Made by a program: the position numbers and the translations under genes. From NCBI GenBank assembly GCA_021161765.1, contig JAGGZZ010000223.1, positions 1 through 25,750 of the forward strand: DNA of 25,750 nucleotides. The letters are read 5' to 3'. This document shows, one piece after another, positions 14,268 through 22,099 of this stretch. Under the pieces are notes generated by a model that ran no database searches, was not told the origin of the DNA, and saw only the letters and a program-made list of their open reading frames with translations. The DNA comes from Candidatus Methanophagales archaeon (GTDB lineage: Archaea; Halobacteriota; Syntropharchaeia; Alkanophagales; Methanospirareceae). Position 1 is the first letter of the stretch. Each line of letters begins with the position of its first letter.

Positions 14268-15590
14268 ATGGCCAAAAAAGCAATAGAAGATAAGATAGAC
14301 TTGTACGACGATAGAGGTAATGTACTGGCGAGTGACGTGCCGTTACAGGCGATCAGTCCATTGAGAAACCCGGCGATAAAGAAGATAATCAGTCTGACTA
14401 TCCGGACAGGTGCGGTTGACCTAGCGAAATTAGAGAAGAAATTAGCGACCGGAGCAATAGGTGGCAGGGGAATGGTAATCCGCGGCGTGGAAAGGGACTT
14501 CCCGATACTGGACAAGGCGGAAGAGATAAGGACGGAAATGGAAGACATGCTGCGCGTGGAAGAAGGCGACGACACGAGTGTGGTACTGATGTCAGGTGGA
14601 AAGCGGATGCTGACGCAGGTGCCGACCGCGAGGATTTTGTCCGACTATTCGGTTGGTGTCACGGCGGCGATGGCTGCGCTGACGCACGCGGTAATAGACG
14701 TTTGCGACGTGAACATGTGGGATGCACCGTATGTGAAGGCGGCAGTATGGGGTATGTACCCGGAAGACCCGGACGTAGCAGACGGAGCGGTGAAGATGCT
14801 GGTGGACATACCAATGAAGAACGAGGGACCTGGATTCGCACTGAGGAACATACCGGTGAACCACCTTGCGGCTACGGTTCGTAAGCGAGCGATGCAAGGA
14901 GCGGCATTGACAATGATACTGGAAAAGGCAGCGCAGTTCGAGATGGGGAATACAATGGGACCGTTTGAGCGCGGGCATCTGTTAGACTTTGCCTACGAGG
15001 GACTGAATGCGAACAACCTGCTGTACAACTTGATAAAGGATAACGGAAAGGGCGTGTTAGCCGATGTCGTGTACGACTTAGTGGACAGAGCAAAAGCGGA
15101 TGGAGTACTGAAAGAGAAGAAGAAGATGCCTTCGGGCTATGTGGTCTATACATCGGACGACATGCAGTTGTGGAACGCGTATGCGTCTGCGGGACTGCTT
15201 GCCGCGGTATCCGTGAACCTTGCCGCGATGCGTGCAGGGCAGGCAGTGCCAGGGAACATCATGTATTACAACGTGCTGCTGGAGCATGAGACAGGAATGC
15301 CGGGCGTAGATGGTGGAATGGCACAGGCAGCATCGGTGTCGAGTTCGTTCTTCTCGCATAGTATTTACGGAGGCGGCGGACCGGGCGTGTTCTACGGGAA
15401 CCACATCGTTACGAGGCATCCGAAGGGGCAGTTCATACCGTGCTTCTGCGCAGCGATGTGCATAGATGCAGACACGATGTACTTCTCACCCTCGAGGACG
15501 TCAGGGCTGTACGGTGAGGTGCTGGGCGCGATACCGGAGTTTGCAGAGCCGATGAAGGCGGTTGCAGAGGGAGCGAAGGAGCTAATGTAA
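14268..15590 (+). CDS. mcrB: Methyl-coenzyme M reductase, beta subunit
   Basis: 440-residue beta subunit of the alpha2beta2gamma2 enzyme. In ANME it is thought to run in reverse, activating methane with the CoM-CoB heterodisulfide to give methyl-CoM and CoB. ATG 14268 (MAKKAIEDKIDLYDDRGNVL) is chosen over an upstream in-frame ATG at 14199, because it follows AGGAGG and gives the family N-terminus. Conserved segments: SPLRNPAIKKII at about 31-42, and near residue 370 the active-site stretch SSSFFSHSIYGGGGPG with the Tyr that contacts coenzyme M, then GNHIVTRHPKGQFIPC. Several cysteines in the C-terminal part (PCFCAAMC) are more than is usual in methanogen McrB as I recall. First gene of a three-gene operon. 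mcrD, normally next, is absent here. Confidence 0.97.
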   Translation: MAKKAIEDKIDLYDDRGNVLASDVPLQAISPLRNPAIKKIISLTIRTGAVDLAKLEKKLATGAIGGRGMVIRGVERDFPILDKAEEIRTEMEDMLRVEEGDDTSVVLMSGGKRMLTQVPTARILSDYSVGVTAAMAALTHAVIDVCDVNMWDAPYVKAAVWGMYPEDPDVADGAVKMLVDIPMKNEGPGFALRNIPVNHLAATVRKRAMQGAALTMILEKAAQFEMGNTMGPFERGHLLDFAYEGLNANNLLYNLIKDNGKGVLADVVYDLVDRAKADGVLKEKKKMPSGYVVYTSDDMQLWNAYASAGLLAAVSVNLAAMRAGQAVPGNIMYYNVLLEHETGMPGVDGGMAQAASVSSSFFSHSIYGGGGPGVFYGNHIVTRHPKGQFIPCFCAAMCIDADTMYFSPSRTSGLYGEVLGAIPEFAEPMKAVAEGAKELM

Positions 15591-15606
15591 AAGGAGGAAA
15601 AAAGAA

Positions 15607-16449
15607 ATGCCACAATTTTGGGCTGGGGGCAGCCATATAGCGGATAACAGAAGGAAATACATGGACCCCAGCTATACGTTTGAGAAGTTGAGAGACATAG
15701 CAGAAGAGGACGTGGTGCGACTGCTTGCACACCGCGCGCCGGGAGAAGAGTACAAGAGTATTCATCCACCGTTAGAAGAGATGGAAGAGCCGGAATGCGC
15801 CGTTCGTGAGATGGTCGAGCCGACAGAGGGAGCAAAAGCAGGCGACAGGATTCGATACGTGCAGTTCACCGATTCGATGCAGTTCTCACCGATAACGCCT
15901 TACCAGCGTGCATTATCTGCGCTTAACAGGTACAGGGGCATAGACCCAGGCGTGTTATCGGGCAGGACGATCATCGAGGCGAGAGAGCGGGACGTAGAGA
16001 AGATAGCGAAGGAGCTTATTGATTCCGAGCTATTCGATACCGCAAGGACGGGATTGCGAGGAAGGACGGTGCACGGGCATGCGGTTCGATTGGATGAACA
16101 CGGGATGATGTTCGATGCACTGCGGAGATGGTCAATAGATGAGAGCACTGGGGACGTCATTTACGTGAAGGACATGATTGGCGGTGCAATGGACAAGGAA
16201 GTAGTATTAGGAAAGCCACTGCCAGAGGACGAGCTGAGGAAGAGAACGACAATGTACAGGAATGCCCAGGGCGGTGTCTGGCAGGAAGTAGACGACCCGG
16301 AGTCAATGGACGTGCAGTCGGAGATACACTGGAAGCGGACGGTTTATGGATTCCAGTCATGGAAGAAGATAGAAGACGTGAAAGGTGGAAAGAAGGACAT
16401 AGGCGTAAAGGAAGTGAAAATGTTTACGCCAAGAGGAGGTGTGGAGTAA
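15607..16449 (+). CDS. mcrG: Methyl-coenzyme M reductase, gamma subunit
   Basis: 280-residue gamma subunit, start MPQFWAGGSHIADNRRKYMD. Typical McrG segments: YQRALSALNRYRGIDPGVLS at about 99-118, ARTGLRGRTVHGHAVRLDEH at about 146-165, and DALRRWSID at about 169-177, which help to form the F430 pocket together with the alpha and beta subunits. Length is slightly above that of methanogen McrG (about 250-260), as expected for ANME-1. GGAGG at 15593-15597, 9 nt before the ATG, is the Shine-Dalgarno. It follows mcrB by 16 nt and ends 1 nt before mcrA. Confidence 0.97.
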   Translation: MPQFWAGGSHIADNRRKYMDPSYTFEKLRDIAEEDVVRLLAHRAPGEEYKSIHPPLEEMEEPECAVREMVEPTEGAKAGDRIRYVQFTDSMQFSPITPYQRALSALNRYRGIDPGVLSGRTIIEARERDVEKIAKELIDSELFDTARTGLRGRTVHGHAVRLDEHGMMFDALRRWSIDESTGDVIYVKDMIGGAMDKEVVLGKPLPEDELRKRTTMYRNAQGGVWQEVDDPESMDVQSEIHWKRTVYGFQSWKKIEDVKGGKKDIGVKEVKMFTPRGGVE

Positions 16450-16450
16450 A

Positions 16451-18163
16451 ATGCCATATGGAGATATACAGCATAATTTCCTGAAAGCGATGTCAGATAA
16501 GTTCGCAGAGAAGCCAGAAGACACAAAAACGAAGTTCTATGTGTATGGCGGCTGGAAGCAGGACAAGAGGAAGGTAGAGTTCGTGGAGGAATCGAAGAAG
16601 TTAGCTTTCGCGCGGAAGTCGAGAACACCGGGGTACAATCCGGACGTGGGAATGCCTCAGGGGCAGCGATACCTGATGCCGTACATGATGAACCACACGG
16701 ACATTATGGTGAACATGGACGACCTGCACTGGATAAACAATGCTGCGATGCAGCAGTGCTGGGACGACATGAAGCGAGGAATTGTCCTGGGACTGGACGA
16801 TGCGCACGGTCTGTTAGAGGCGAGATTGGGTAAGGAAGTAACGCCAGATACAATCAGCCACTACATGGAAGTGCTGAACCACGCGCTGCCTGGTGGTGCG
16901 GTTATCCAGGAGCACATGGTAGAGACGAAACCGATGCTGGTGAATGACTGCTATGCGAAGATATTTACCGGAGACGATGACCTTGCAGATGCGGTGGACA
17001 GGCGATTCTTACTGGACATAAACAAGGAGTTCCCAGCAGGCTGGGAAAAGCCGGGCGAGCAGGCAGACCAGTTGAAAGAAGCAATAGGCAAGAAGATCTG
17101 GCAGGTTCTGTGGATGCCAACCGTCGTAGGTAGGACAACAGACGGAGGAACGATGTTCAGATGGGTAGGCATGCAGGTCGGGATGACGATGATAAACGCA
17201 TACAAGTTGTGTGCAGGTGAGTCAGTAACCGGAGAGTTTGCATACTACGCGAAACACGCGGCTGTGGTCAAGATATCGAACTTCATGCCGGTGAAGAGAG
17301 CAAGGGCGCATAACGAGCCAGGAGGAATGCCATTAGGAATAAACGCGGACAGTACGAGGTCGCCGGCATTGTTCCCGAACGACCCGATAAGAGCGGAGCT
17401 GGAGAGCATCGCGGTTGCTGCTATGGTCTACGACCAGTTGTGGTTCGGGACGTACATGTCGGGTGGTGTAGGATTCACGCAGTACGCTTCCGCGACATAC
17501 ACGGACAACATCCTGGAGGACTTCTGCTACAAGGGATGTGAAATCGGGCTGGACTACGCGAACGGCGAGATGGGTTCAATCAAGGGCGACAAGCTGAACA
17601 TGGACATCCTGGAGCAGATAATAAGATCAGAGAACGATTACTGCCTGACGCAGTACGAAGCGTACCCGACAGTAGCGGAATCTCACTTCGGTGGTTCGGT
17701 TAGAGCGTGCTGCGCGGCAGCGGGATGTGGTAGTGCAGTTGCATGCGCAACGGGACTTGCACAGCCAACGCTGAGTGCGTGGTCGCTGTCGCAGTTGGGA
17801 CACTACGAGAGGATAGGTCGGCTTGGATTCTTCGGGTACGACCTGCAGGACCAGGCAACGGCTAACTGCTCGTATTCATACCAGAGCGACGAGGGACTGC
17901 CATTCGAGATGCGAGGTGTGAACTACCCGAACTACGCGATGAACGTGGGGCACCAGAGTGCGTACGGTGGTCTGGTTGCAGGAGCGCACTGCGCGAACAA
18001 GGACGCATGGGTGCTGTCACCGCTGTGGAAAGTAGCGTTCGCGGACCGTGACCTGCCGTTCGACAGGGGCTACGTGACCAAGGAGTACGGAATAGGCGGT
18101 CTCAGGGAATTCAAACCTGCGGGTGAGCGTGACCTGATAATCGGCGGATATTACGGACGATAA
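16451..18163 (+). CDS. mcrA: Methyl-coenzyme M reductase, alpha subunit (ANME-1 type)
   Basis: 570-residue catalytic subunit carrying the F430 site. ATG 16451 (MPYGDIQHNFLKAMSDK) is preferred over a GTG at 16439 because GAGGAGG at 16433-16439 then lies at normal distance. By motif alignment to M. marburgensis: F430 axial Gln in VIQEHMVE is Q153; the methyl-His and methyl-Arg sites are H269 and R283; the CoM-contacting Tyr in TYMSGGVGFTQ is Y335; the thioglycine in LGFFGYDLQDQ is G462. The site of 2-methylglutamine is Val (V417, FGGSVRACC), and the S-methylcysteine site is Ala (A469). A Cys patch (C420, C421, C426, C432) follows V417. Val plus Cys patch are hallmarks of ANME-1 MCR, which binds 17(2)-methylthio-F430. 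Strong hairpin terminators follow. Confidence 0.98.
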   Translation: MPYGDIQHNFLKAMSDKFAEKPEDTKTKFYVYGGWKQDKRKVEFVEESKKLAFARKSRTPGYNPDVGMPQGQRYLMPYMMNHTDIMVNMDDLHWINNAAMQQCWDDMKRGIVLGLDDAHGLLEARLGKEVTPDTISHYMEVLNHALPGGAVIQEHMVETKPMLVNDCYAKIFTGDDDLADAVDRRFLLDINKEFPAGWEKPGEQADQLKEAIGKKIWQVLWMPTVVGRTTDGGTMFRWVGMQVGMTMINAYKLCAGESVTGEFAYYAKHAAVVKISNFMPVKRARAHNEPGGMPLGINADSTRSPALFPNDPIRAELESIAVAAMVYDQLWFGTYMSGGVGFTQYASATYTDNILEDFCYKGCEIGLDYANGEMGSIKGDKLNMDILEQIIRSENDYCLTQYEAYPTVAESHFGGSVRACCAAAGCGSAVACATGLAQPTLSAWSLSQLGHYERIGRLGFFGYDLQDQATANCSYSYQSDEGLPFEMRGVNYPNYAMNVGHQSAYGGLVAGAHCANKDAWVLSPLWKVAFADRDLPFDRGYVTKEYGIGGLREFKPAGERDLIIGGYYGR

Positions 18164-18290
18164 GTCAAACTTTTTAGAAAAAAGTTTGATCAAAAACAAA
18201 CGAGCAACAAAACCAAACAAAACCAAACAAACTTTTTCGGGAAAAAGAAGTTTGAGGGGGTGTTTTTTCCCCCTTCTTTTTATTTTTTGC
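18164..18290 (+). terminator. Hairpin terminator region after mcrA
   Basis: Immediately after the mcrA stop, TCAAACTTTTT-AGA-AAAAAGTTTGA (18165-18189) is a perfect 11-bp stem. A second imperfect hairpin is formed by CAAACTTTTTC and GAAAAAGAAGTTTG (18228-18254), and a third by GGGGG and CCCCC (18256-18273), followed by a T-rich run TTCTTTTTATTTTTT. This is a likely strong stop for the abundant mcr transcript. Confidence 0.65.
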
Positions 18291-18334
18291 TTTCGGCGGA
18301 TGGGCAATAGTGTAAAGTTTTTATAATACTAACA

Positions 18335-18486
18335 AGAAAACAAAAAATAAATTATAGACACAGATTAACACAGATGATAATATAGCGGTTTGGTGGTTTA
18401 GCGTTTTGGTCAAGGGGACTAAGCTTCTAACGAGCTAAACCTCTAAACTCGCTTAATCCGTGTTAATCTGCGTCCTTAGGAGGAAG
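18335..18486 (+). repeat. Repeat family A, copy 5, with interior block E
   Basis: Left arm AAATAAATTATAGACACAG and ATTAACACAGATGATAATAT; right arm TTAATCCGTGTTAATCTGCG then TCCTTAGGAGGAAG. The centre (18376-18458) is block E, which contains GGTTTAGCG and CGAGCTAAACC as an inverted repeat and is nearly the same as 24169-24252. The AGGAGG in the right end doubles as Shine-Dalgarno of the next gene. Together with the terminators, this accounts for the whole 323-nt gap after mcrA. Confidence 0.8.
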
Positions 18487-18495
18487 ATGCGTATT

Positions 18496-18972
18496 ATGCA
18501 ACTTGATAAAATACTGGATGCGATAATATCAAAGGAAGTGTACAAAGAAGTAAAAGTAGAATGCAGGCTTCCTTATTATCCTTTTGAATTGGTAGAGGAT
18601 ATTGTAGAGAAAATAAAAACGGATGAAGATTTCGGGAAGGAATATAAAGAGGAATTAAGTAAACAACTCCAAGAGCAGGGTTACGAACATTCAGAAGTAA
18701 TTGGCATTGACTCCTATTCTAATTGCCTGATTGTTAGATATACGGCATATTATGCAGGACGTAAAGAGCATCCAGAGGTCCATTTAAAAACCCTTTTATC
18801 TCTCTATGAAAGACAGGGTAGAGATATACATGACCCAGAGGTTTTTGATGAGATTGTAGAGAAAGCAAGACGGGACTTAGGAGAAAGGATTAAAAACCAT
18901 AATGAAGAGCGACTGAATCGTTTCGCGGCTCTGTTTAAAGAAGCTATTGATAAGGATTTGGCTATCGGATAA
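18496..18972 (+). CDS. Uncharacterised acidic helical protein
   Basis: 158-residue protein starting MQLDKILDAIISKEVYKEVK. I do not recognise it. ATG 18496 is 12 nt after AGGAGG (18478-18483). An in-frame ATG at 18487 is only 3 nt after it and less likely. The sequence is rich in Glu, Lys and Tyr and predicted largely helical, with a central part around 62-90 (SEVIGIDSYSNCLIVRYTAYY) likely to be beta strands. No signal peptide, membrane segment or metal motif is seen. The leader and ribosome-binding site come from repeat A5. Codon use looks like the neighbours except for more AT-rich third positions. It converges on the zf-TFIIB gene across a 134-nt gap without clear features beyond a degenerate repeat remnant near 18970-18995. 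Confidence 0.75.
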   Translation: MQLDKILDAIISKEVYKEVKVECRLPYYPFELVEDIVEKIKTDEDFGKEYKEELSKQLQEQGYEHSEVIGIDSYSNCLIVRYTAYYAGRKEHPEVHLKTLLSLYERQGRDIHDPEVFDEIVEKARRDLGERIKNHNEERLNRFAALFKEAIDKDLAIG

Positions 18973-19106
18973 AAATAAAAACACAGAGACACGGAGGAGG
19001 GAAGAAGGACAAAACAAATTAGATTATGAAAAATGAAGAGATAAGCGTTAGCAGTGGCAAAAGCGATGATGTGTTAGAAACTACGTTTCACGAAGGAATC
19101 ACCTTT

Positions 19107-19595
19107 TTACCGCATCAACCGCCCAAATAAACCACTCAGCCCCTTTCCACGCCGCTTAGCCATCATATCTTCCCACTCTTCTACCGCTTTTGCATCTTTG
19201 TCGCCCGTATAACCCGCTTCGGATTTATCCTTCAACTTATCCAGTTCGTCGTAGTCCAACCACGCACCATTACAGTTAAGGCAGACATCTATCGCTACGT
19301 CTTCTGCATATTCTAAATCCATCAACCCGCCACAGCGAGGGCAGACCAGTTTACTCTCGCTTTTCGTACCGATATGCTTCGTCAGATAATCAGCGAGTTT
19401 TCGATTCCCAAGTACCTTTTTGAGTTCGTTATTGTCAAACCACGTTCCATGACACTTAGGGCAGACATCTACGATAACGTTAGGACCCAGCACGTCCACT
19501 TCCAGCTTCTTCATCGTCACCCAGCATCTTGGACATTCTAAGGTTTTGTCCTTCTGTTTCTTGTTTTGCATAGTACGTTTCATAAATAATGGCAC
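19107..19595 (-). CDS. Protein with two zf-TFIIB-type zinc ribbons
   Basis: 162-residue protein with two copies of the zf-TFIIB (PF13453-like) module, each C-x2-C then about 18-20 residues then C-x2-C-x-G-x-W-x-D/F-x-x-E. First module: CPRC at about 21-24 and CPKCHGTWFDNNEL at about 45-58. Second: CPRCGGLM at about 85-92 and CLNCNGAWLDYDEL at about 109-122. The C-terminus is charged and ends GLFGRLMR. The family is common in bacteria and archaea, but its role is unclear and it is not TFIIB itself. In-frame ATGs at 19595, 19583 and 19571 are all possible starts; none has a clear Shine-Dalgarno. It is divergent from the gene at 19644, with an A/T-rich shared promoter region between them. Confidence 0.85.
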   Translation of the reverse strand: MPLFMKRTMQNKKQKDKTLECPRCWVTMKKLEVDVLGPNVIVDVCPKCHGTWFDNNELKKVLGNRKLADYLTKHIGTKSESKLVCPRCGGLMDLEYAEDVAIDVCLNCNGAWLDYDELDKLKDKSEAGYTGDKDAKAVEEWEDMMAKRRGKGLSGLFGRLMR

Positions 19596-19643
19596 GCGGT
19601 ACTAATAAAATAAATACTAAAAACTACTTGCTATTATCAATCT

Positions 19644-20018
19644 ATGACCGAAGAAGAAGGAGGGGGAGAAAAGGGAAAAGAGGAAGAGGAGAAAGTGCCA
19701 AGAACACTGTTGAAGGCAATGGACGACTTTTATAGAGACAGCGAAGCAGTTTTCAAGGAGTTTGATGAGATACTGGCTACGTATTCAAAGGGCGAGGATA
19801 TTATGGATGACTTAAAAACGTTTAGAAGTAAAAACCCGGGTATTTTTACGTTGATTTACGACAGCTTCCATAAGGAGGTGGAGCTCGAACATAAGCTTGA
19901 CAAGGCGGGGATAGAACAAGAAAAGAGGGACAAGATAGCGGAGTTTAAGGACCGCTTTTCTGATTTGGCTGATGAAATGGACCTGCTTGTTCTCGAAGAA
20001 CTGGGCTTGAACAGGTAA
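19644..20018 (+). CDS. Uncharacterised acidic, helical protein
   Basis: 124-residue protein, not recognised. The first 20 residues are Gly/Glu/Lys-rich (low complexity). The rest is predicted helical, with VFKEFDEILATYSKG, then FHKEVELEHKLDKAG and FSDLADEMDLLVLEELGL. There are no cysteines, signal or membrane segments. The start has no Shine-Dalgarno and lies after an A/T-rich segment (ACTAATAAAATAAATACTAA, about 19601-19620), consistent with a leaderless transcript. The gene converges on coaE with only 10 nt between stop codons. Confidence 0.7.
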   Translation: MTEEEGGGEKGKEEEEKVPRTLLKAMDDFYRDSEAVFKEFDEILATYSKGEDIMDDLKTFRSKNPGIFTLIYDSFHKEVELEHKLDKAGIEQEKRDKIAEFKDRFSDLADEMDLLVLEELGLNR

Positions 20019-20028
20019 CGGAATACGC

Positions 20029-20667
20029 TCAATAATGTTTGTAGAATTCGGGATTTTCATCCCCGAGCATTGAGTAAAACACCTTTCTGACCTGCTCCTC
20101 CGTTTCTTCAACCGTGCCTTCATTGTTTATAATCCAATCAGCATATTTCAGCTTCTCCTTCAGTGGCATTTGCATGCCTATCATTCTCTTCGCTTCTTCC
20201 TCCGTTACCCCTTCGCGTTCCATTACCCTCCTTATCTGCGTCGCCTCGCGGACATAAACGACAATTACCCTATCAAATTCAAAATCCTTTTGAGTTCTCG
20301 TCTCGATTAACAGCGGCACGTCAACAACCACGAGTGCATTTGGATTTGGCTCTATTCGCTTTATCGCCTCTATTCTTTCCACACACCTCTTCTTCACTTC
20401 GGGGTGTATTATCCGTTCTAAAATCCTGCGCTTATCAGAATCGCCGAACACCACTCTTCTCAGCGTTGCTCTGTCTATCTCCAGATTGTTCATCAGTATA
20501 TCCTTACCAAAGGTGTCCACTACCGCCCACCACGCTTTTGAACACGGTCTTACAACCTCTCTGCTCAATATATCGCAGTCTATCCCGTAAGCGCCGAGCT
20601 GCATAAATGTATTCAACACGATACTCTTCCCGCTTGCTATTCCCCCCGTTACACCCACGAGTCGCAT
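20029..20667 (-). CDS. coaE: Dephospho-CoA kinase, bacterial CoaE type
   Basis: 212-residue P-loop kinase that phosphorylates the 3'-OH of dephospho-CoA, the last step of CoA synthesis. The P-loop GGIASGKS is at 8-15, and GIDCDILSREVV (about 28-39) is the CoaE Asp motif that holds the substrate. Then IHPEVKKRC (about 87-95) and VVVDVPLLIET (about 112-122) follow. The lid-to-C-terminal part has the pattern R-x5-RVMEREGVTEEEA, with ADWIINNEGT near 179-188. All of these are CoaE hallmarks. Most archaea instead use an unrelated GTP-dependent enzyme (DUF359), so this points to gene transfer from bacteria. The gene has a divergent partner (CBS protein) across repeats A6/A6b. Confidence 0.92.
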   Translation of the reverse strand: MRLVGVTGGIASGKSIVLNTFMQLGAYGIDCDILSREVVRPCSKAWWAVVDTFGKDILMNNLEIDRATLRRVVFGDSDKRRILERIIHPEVKKRCVERIEAIKRIEPNPNALVVVDVPLLIETRTQKDFEFDRVIVVYVREATQIRRVMEREGVTEEEAKRMIGMQMPLKEKLKYADWIINNEGTVEETEEQVRKVFYSMLGDENPEFYKHY

Positions 20668-20694
20668 TACCGTTTTTCCTTTTCTTCAATCAAT

Positions 20695-20890
20695 AAAAAA
20701 TAAATTATAGACACAGATTAACGCAGATTAACACAGATGATTAAAATCAACAAACACGGTTAAACTAAGCTAAATCTGCGTAAATCTGCGTAAATCAGTG
20801 TAAATCAGTGTCTTAAATAAAAGGAAGTTATACTTTATATACAATAAAAAAATCAGTGTAAATCCGTATCGTGTCTTAAATAGAAGGAAA
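20695..20890 (+). repeat. Repeat family A, copy 6, plus a partial tandem right arm
   Basis: Complete copy 20695-20845: AAATAAATTATAGACACAG, ATTAACGCAGATTAACACAG, a short centre, AATCTGCGTAAATCTGCG, GTGTCTTAAATAAAAGGAAG and TATACTTTATATACAAT. A second right arm follows at 20851-20890 (AATCAGTGTAAATCC, GTGTCTTAAATAGAAGGAAA). The region between divergent coaE and the CBS gene is therefore nearly all repeat. The TATA-like end of the first arm is about 65 nt before the CBS start. Confidence 0.85.
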
Positions 20891-20903
20891 TCATAGGTCA
20901 TAT

Positions 20904-22097
20904 ATGATGAAAGAAACATTGTTGTTTGACGAACCTGTAATAGAGATAAGCACGAGGGAAGTAACTGCTATAACGCCTGATACTTCGGTAGCTAAAGCCA
21001 TTGGCATCATGGAAAAGAACAACTTCCACAACTTGCTTGTGCGTGAGAGCAAAGAGATATATCAGATTAATATACAAGACCTGCTCGTCGTATCGAATGC
21101 TGAATCGAACGTGGATGGGCTCATGTATAGCCCTCACTGCGTACATAGCGACACACCAACCATTGACGCAATCTGTGAGCTGGTAGATAGTGGCCAGAGA
21201 GCGGCACCCGTAATTGACGCGACGGGCGAACTTGCGGGTATTGTCACGGACTATGACATTATGAGGTGGGGTGCCGGGTCGCGCATCCTAAAAGATGCAG
21301 AGGTTACAGAGGCAATAACCAAAAAACCTGCCTATGTATATGAGACGGACAGCATTGGAAAAGCGAGAAGCATCATGAGAAAAAGCAACATCGGGCAAGT
21401 TCTTGTTGTTGATGCCGAGGAGAAACTAAAGGGCATAGTTACCCAAGGGGACATTTTAAAAAAGATTTACAAGCCGAAGAGAAAGATGACCGCGGGGGAA
21501 ATAAAAGGCGAGAATGTTCCAAGAATGGGGCAATCCGTCTCGCTTATCATGAGTTCCCCGGTGATAACCGCCGATGTAGATGCGAATCTCGCAGATGTCG
21601 CGAATTTAATGCAAGAACACGATATACGTGGCGTGCCTATCGTAAAGGAAGGAATCGCACGGGGTATCGTGACAATACGGGATATAATGAAATATCTGCG
21701 GGAGCTTAAAGAGCGTGCGATGGTAAATGTAGAGATGCAAGGAGATCTCGATGAGGAATATAAAGAACTCGCAGAGAGGATTATCGAAACGAACGTGAGA
21801 AAAATTGTCCGATTCGCCAGGCGGGTGCACTGGATAAAAATAGTGATAAAAAAGGAGAGAGACAAAGGCGGCGTTTCATATTACAAAATCGGTGTGCATG
21901 TGAAAACGCCTGATAAACTGTATGTGGGTCAGAGCGAACCGGGTGGCACAAAAACAATAACGGCAAAGAGAGACGCGGGTGAAGCAGAGAAGAAGGCAGG
22001 GAAGAGGAGATGGGACTTCATTGACGTGCTGAAGGATGCTCTGCTTTCGGTTGAGGGGCAGATGGAGGAAGACAAGAAAAGAAGGCGTAAGAAATAG
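20904..22097 (+). CDS. Four-CBS-domain protein with basic C-terminal domain
   Basis: 397-residue protein with two Bateman modules, meaning four CBS domains at about 10-65, 75-128, 135-195 and 212-270. Typical endings are visible in each later repeat: LAGIVTDYDIMRW, LKGIVTQGDILKK and ARGIVTIRDIMKY. CBS pairs bind adenosine nucleotides or SAM and act as energy sensors. The C-terminal part (about 280-397) has HWIKIVIKKERDKGGVSYYK and WDFIDVLKDALLSVEGQ. This reminds me of the S30AE/HPF ribosome-hibernation fold, an inference with modest support. It ends in a basic KKRRRKK tail. Start could be ATG 20904 or 20907. No Shine-Dalgarno is seen. Possible role: energy-dependent control of translation. 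Confidence 0.85.
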   Translation: MMKETLLFDEPVIEISTREVTAITPDTSVAKAIGIMEKNNFHNLLVRESKEIYQINIQDLLVVSNAESNVDGLMYSPHCVHSDTPTIDAICELVDSGQRAAPVIDATGELAGIVTDYDIMRWGAGSRILKDAEVTEAITKKPAYVYETDSIGKARSIMRKSNIGQVLVVDAEEKLKGIVTQGDILKKIYKPKRKMTAGEIKGENVPRMGQSVSLIMSSPVITADVDANLADVANLMQEHDIRGVPIVKEGIARGIVTIRDIMKYLRELKERAMVNVEMQGDLDEEYKELAERIIETNVRKIVRFARRVHWIKIVIKKERDKGGVSYYKIGVHVKTPDKLYVGQSEPGGTKTITAKRDAGEAEKKAGKRRWDFIDVLKDALLSVEGQMEEDKKRRRKK

Positions 22098-22099
22098 TA

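Noticed and set aside
16439..16450. GTG start of mcrA overlapping mcrG
   Set aside because: The Shine-Dalgarno at 16433-16439 would overlap this start; ATG 16451 matches the MPY start remembered for ANME-1 McrA.
19026..19130. Short ORF of 34 codons (MKNEEISVSS...)
   Set aside because: Overlaps the 3' end of the zf-TFIIB gene, no convincing ribosome-binding site and no recognisable feature; could be real but unsupported.
20695..20890. CRISPR array suggested by serial AAATCTGCGT/AAATCAGTGT units
   Set aside because: Units are 10-12 nt and adjacent, without regular unique spacers, and form hairpin arms seen throughout the window; no cas genes.
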